Shown here piece by piece: positions 61,414 through 64,000 of a stretch of DNA of 64,000 nucleotides. The position numbers and the translations under genes are program-made. The notes under the pieces are model-generated. The model worked only from the letters and a program-made list of their open reading frames with translations, did not search any database and was not told the origin of the DNA. How positions within the stretch are numbered: the stretch's first letter is position 1; each line of letters begins with the position of its first letter. The stretch is from contig JAATFT010000092.1 of NCBI GenBank assembly GCA_015655075.1, forward strand, positions 1 to 64,000, in the 5' to 3' direction. This DNA comes from Clostridiales bacterium. Its GTDB lineage: Bacteria; Bacillota; Clostridia; Lachnospirales; Lachnospiraceae.

Positions 61414-61481
61414 TAATATGCTCCCCTTGCGGCAGGCAGTTTAAATAGTAAAAAACTGTCTGCCATAAGGGGAGCATATTA
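61414..61481. repeat. Long near-perfect hairpin between iso/epimerase and binding-protein genes
   Basis: TAATATGCTCCCCTT plus GCAGGCAGTTT (61414-61442) pairs with AAACTGTCTGC plus AAGGGGAGCATATTA (61453-61481), with small internal mismatches and a ~10-nt loop. Neither strand has a proper U-tract. On the transcript it would be a strong structure between two genes of the same strand, likely stabilising or separating them. Confidence 0.6.
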
Positions 61482-61516
61482 CGCAAAACTGCGGATATAC
61501 CGGCTTTTCTTATATT

Positions 61517-62305
61517 TTAACAATTTTCCATAATAGCTTTTACCGCTGTTTCTGTATCCGTAAGGGGGAACAGTTCATAGCCTACCAATCCTGTATATCC
61601 ACAGGATTCCAGATGACGAAGCACCTTTTTGTAGTTGATTTCTCCCGTACCCGGTTCGTGACGTCCGGGAGCATCGGCCACATGGATATGACCGAACTGG
61701 TTCACGTATTTGGAAACGGTATCGCAGATACACCCTTCATTAATCTGCATATGATAAACATCATATAAAAGTTTCAGCCTGCCTGAACCAATGAGCTGGC
61801 AGATTTCCGCTCCCGCCTGGGTGTATTTCAGAAAGTTTCCCACATGATCTGTGGTGACATTCAACGCTTCCAGATTTAGATTGATATTCTCCTCCTCTGC
61901 AATCTTAGCACAGGCAAGCAAGGTATCATACATAGAACAAAGCTTTACCGTGTCTGACAGTTCATCATAGTGATTAACTACCACTCCGCCTTCTCCCAGT
62001 GCGTTAGAATGAATCGTTACACTAAAGGCCTTCACTTTTTTTGCCACGGCTATAGATTCCTTTAAATAATTGATATAGGTTTCTTTATGAGCGGGATCTA
62101 CCAAAGAAAAATCCGCATCCCCGTTAAAGCCGCTAATGACAATCCCTGCATCTTCCGCCGCCTTACTGGTTGCTTCCAGATCCCGGATTCTCCAGTCCCA
62201 GAATTCAACCGCGGCAAATCCATCCCTCTTCGCGGCCGCAAACCTTTTATTCCATGGCAGTTCCGTATATAAAGTATCAATACATGCACATTTTCTCAAA
62301 GCCAT
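61517..62305 (-). CDS. Hydroxypyruvate isomerase/sugar-phosphate isomerase-epimerase family (AP endonuclease 2 fold)
   Basis: A TIM-barrel metalloenzyme of 262 residues. GGAGG lies 9 bp before ATG 62303-62305 (MALRKCACIDTLYTEL), so the TTG three codons earlier is not used. Metal ligands are visible in NLEALNVTTDH, LLYDVYHMQI, HIHVADAPGRHEPGTGEI and VGYELFP. The set matches Hyi-like enzymes; ketose 3-epimerase activity is an alternative. It follows the IolG-like gene by one base, suggesting a joint sugar or inositol-type pathway. Confidence 0.82.
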   Translation of the reverse strand: MALRKCACIDTLYTELPWNKRFAAAKRDGFAAVEFWDWRIRDLEATSKAAEDAGIVISGFNGDADFSLVDPAHKETYINYLKESIAVAKKVKAFSVTIHSNALGEGGVVVNHYDELSDTVKLCSMYDTLLACAKIAEEENINLNLEALNVTTDHVGNFLKYTQAGAEICQLIGSGRLKLLYDVYHMQINEGCICDTVSKYVNQFGHIHVADAPGRHEPGTGEINYKKVLRHLESCGYTGLVGYELFPLTDTETAVKAIMENC

Positions 62306-62306
62306 C

Positions 62307-63314
62307 TTATTCAACCTCCGAAATTTTTACTGGTCTTCCTTCTTTTAAGGATTTTGTAGCAGCCGCGGCCATCAAAACCGGATACAATCCATCCATACCG
62401 GTGACCGGAGTCTCACTGTCATTTCCTACGGCATCTGCAAATGCCTGCATTTCTGCCACAAAAGCATCTGTATAACGGTCCCACATAATCTTGTATGTAT
62501 TTTCACAGCATGTTCCTTTTTCATCAAACAGCACCGCTGTATGGGGAATATCATTTTCGTTCCGTGCACACCCTTTAGAACCAAATACTTCAACCCTCTG
62601 GTCATATCCATATACCGCCTTCCTGCTGTTATCAATCACACCAATCGCTCCGTTTTTAAATTTCAACGTCACAACAGCGGTATCCACATCTCCCGCCTCT
62701 CCGATCAGCGGATCAACCAGCACGGAACCTACGGCATTCACCTCTGTCACTTCAGAGCCGGCCAGAAAACGCGCCATATCAAAATCATGAATCATCATAT
62801 CGTAGAATATTCCGCCGGAAACCTTCACATAATCGATGGCCGGAGGCTGCGGATCTCTGGAACTGATTTTAATAATATTAACTTTTCCTACTTTCCCGTC
62901 ACGTACCATTTTATAAACCGCATGATGGTTATGATCAAAGCGGCGGCAGAATCCAATCTGAAACTTTACGCCTGCCTTCTTTGCCGTATCAATTGCTTCA
63001 CGGACTTTTTTTAAATCATAATCAATGGGCTTTTCACAGAAGATATGCTTTCCTGCTTTTGCAGCCTCGATAATATATCCCGAGTGCGTATCTGTGGAAG
63101 AGCAGATTAAAACCGCTTCAATTTCCGGGTCGTTTATGATCTCTTTTGCATCTTTCGTTACTTTGGCAATTTTGTATTTCTTTGCAAACGCTTCCGTCTG
63201 CTCATCCATAAACGGATCTGCAATGGTCTTGATTTCCATTTCCGGTACAAACATGGAAATATTTTTTGCATGTACCTTGCCAATTCTTCCTGCACCAATT
63301 ATACCTACTTTCAT
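62307..63314 (-). CDS. iolG: Inositol 2-dehydrogenase-like oxidoreductase (Gfo/Idh/MocA family)
   Basis: A 335-residue NAD(P)-dependent dehydrogenase with the Rossmann motif VGIIGAGRIGKVHAKN, the catalytic EKPIDYDL, GFCRRFDHNH and the His in DMMIHDFDMARF, all typical of IolG. Substrate could be myo-inositol or another cyclitol/sugar; no other iol genes are present. First gene of the pair with the Hyi-like enzyme; AGGTAGGGA start. Confidence 0.85.
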   Translation of the reverse strand: MKVGIIGAGRIGKVHAKNISMFVPEMEIKTIADPFMDEQTEAFAKKYKIAKVTKDAKEIINDPEIEAVLICSSTDTHSGYIIEAAKAGKHIFCEKPIDYDLKKVREAIDTAKKAGVKFQIGFCRRFDHNHHAVYKMVRDGKVGKVNIIKISSRDPQPPAIDYVKVSGGIFYDMMIHDFDMARFLAGSEVTEVNAVGSVLVDPLIGEAGDVDTAVVTLKFKNGAIGVIDNSRKAVYGYDQRVEVFGSKGCARNENDIPHTAVLFDEKGTCCENTYKIMWDRYTDAFVAEMQAFADAVGNDSETPVTGMDGLYPVLMAAAATKSLKEGRPVKISEVE

Positions 63315-63409
63315 TTTTAATTCCCTACCTTTCCATTTTTAGTCAAAACGGATATTCGCAATCCGCTGTGCTGCTTGCTCATAACCATACCAGCCATGCC
63401 GGTATATTT

Positions 63410-63540
63410 ACCTTAAGTCCCAAAGCCGCCGCTTACGCTCCCCAAATTACGGCGCAGTATACCGCAAAGCGGGGCGTTCAGAACGGTGCGATGATTTTTC
63501 AAACACGCTCTAAGAAACGGGGACTTACCTGCAAGGTTAA
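63410..63540 (+). repeat. Composite repeat: family A right half inside family B arms
   Basis: 63430-63512 matches the right half of the MITE-like element at 24282-24365 with about nine differences, ending in ATTTTTCAAACACGCTCTA. It is flanked by TTAAGTCCCAAAGCCGCCGC on the left and AAGAAACGGGGACTTACCTG on the right, which match the arms of the family B repeat (21670-21740). This suggests insertion or recombination of one element within another. Confidence 0.55.
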
Positions 63541-63742
63541 ATAAGCCGTTTTATGTGCTTTTGCATTTTTATGTGCTTTTATATCTTTATTATAAAAACT
63601 TAATTTTCATTTGTCAATAGCTTTCTTCTTTATTTTTCAATATTTTCAGCACTTTCATAAAGCGTTTAAGCCGGCCTTAATTTATGTTCTTTTGCACACT
63701 TTTAATAAATATTTTGATTTTGCTTCAGAGCTTTTTTATTTA

Positions 63743-63771
63743 TTGATATCTTTTAAAAAAAATGTTAAACT
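63743..63771 (+). promoter_or_regulatory. Promoter of the LacI-type regulator
   Basis: TTGATA (63743-63748) and TAAACT (63766-63771) are spaced by 17 bp, about 48 bp before the TTG start. Confidence 0.5.
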
Positions 63772-63818
63772 GTGTAATATCCTTTAATTAATAAATAGCA
63801 CAGAAAGAAGGAGATTTT

Positions 63819-64000
63819 TTGGGAAAAAGGCCCACAATTCAAATGGTTGCAGATCTGGCAGGAGTTTCACGGGGAACTGTCGACCGTGTTCTGAACAATC
63901 GCTCTTATGTTAAACCAGAAGTCCGGGAAAGGGTTCTGGATGCCATCCGGAAAACCGAATATCTCTCTCCCCTGCAGGCTCACGAAAGAATGGTTATAAG
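63819..64000 (+). CDS. LacI-family transcriptional regulator, N-terminal part (runs off window)
   Basis: TTG 63819-63821 follows AAGGAG by 5 bp and opens a frame to the window end: GKRPTIQMVADLAGVSRGTV then DRVLNNRSYVKPEVRERVL. This is the LacI HTH plus hinge start; the SRGTVDRVLNNR variant is common in regulators of sugar or cyclitol use. Divergent from the iolG-like gene, it probably regulates the carbohydrate locus. The ligand domain is outside the window. Confidence 0.85.
   Translation, partial: MGKRPTIQMVADLAGVSRGTVDRVLNNRSYVKPEVRERVLDAIRKTEYLSPLQAHERMVI

Larger units (their letters stand above)
63315..63818. other. Divergent control region between iolG-like gene and LacI-type regulator
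   Basis: About 500 bp. The left part (63410-63540) is a composite repeat; the rest is AT-rich with the regulator's promoter at 63743-63771. CATAAAGCGTTTAAGCCGGC near 63656 contains AAAGCGTTTAAG, a half-palindrome that could be part of a LacI-type operator. No gene is seen. Confidence 0.4.

Overview
The window looks like a chromosome segment from an endospore-forming member of the class Clostridia, most likely a Lachnospiraceae-type organism of moderately low GC. The evidence is the gene content: spoVB, a sigma-K-type factor, NfnAB, an IscR/NifS/NifU cassette, MetA with Glu111, DUF5688, BspA-like repeats and AGGAGG-type ribosome binding sites. The assignment is inferred from gene families; no database search was possible.

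Layout. 1-300 is the start of a BspA-like leucine-rich-repeat protein (minus). 502-2577 is a subtilase fused to a C-terminal His-rich domain. 3120-4874 is rqcH. 4875-6720 is an AT-rich accessory patch: decayed sequence, a promoter with an overlapping palindrome, a small membrane protein, a signal-peptide ORF joined by an ATGA overlap to a secreted-type beta-rich ORF, and the frameshifted tail of a tyrosine recombinase. 6754-12704 is housekeeping: PHP phosphatase, mnmA-nifU-nifS-iscR, spoVB. 12697-14470 is a PAS-PAS-GGDEF diguanylate cyclase with a class I cyclic-di-GMP riboswitch in its leader. 14724-20845 holds metA, ligA, rluF, a secreted protein and tRNA-Arg(CCG). 20846-28641 holds YetF, DUF5688, YhhN and GGDEF-EAL proteins and nfnAB, with intergenic gaps rich in dispersed repeats. 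28976-33963 holds a two-component system, a CYTH protein, a GNAT fragment and an alpha/beta hydrolase.

33987-44318 is a six-gene minus-strand exopolysaccharide operon with a consensus promoter: a UDP-HexNAc dehydrogenase, a protein with four NodB-like domains, a PilZ-regulated family 2 glycosyltransferase, a second degenerate deacetylase-like protein, a GH18-like lipoprotein and GtrA. The PilZ domain links it to the cyclic-di-GMP enzymes and riboswitch in the same window. 44548-45195 is a sigma-K-type factor without a pro-sequence. 45440-51031 is a polyamine operon (speD-speA-speE-CASDH-nspC) that carries both known aminopropyl-transfer chemistries but no agmatinase or putrescine-forming enzyme. 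51106-63314 is a carbohydrate-use locus: GH36 alpha-galactosidase, an ABC importer, a YesN/YesM two-component pair, a second lipoprotein binding protein, a hydroxypyruvate-isomerase-like enzyme and an IolG-like dehydrogenase. A divergent LacI-type regulator starts at 63819 and runs off the window.

Themes worth following are cyclic-di-GMP control (riboswitch, two turnover enzymes, PilZ synthase), the multi-NodB polysaccharide protein, the split secreted-protein cassette, and at least three families of short dispersed repeats, one of them MITE-like with 19-bp inverted ends. Gene starts were chosen by Shine-Dalgarno spacing and family length; several differ from the longest open frame.
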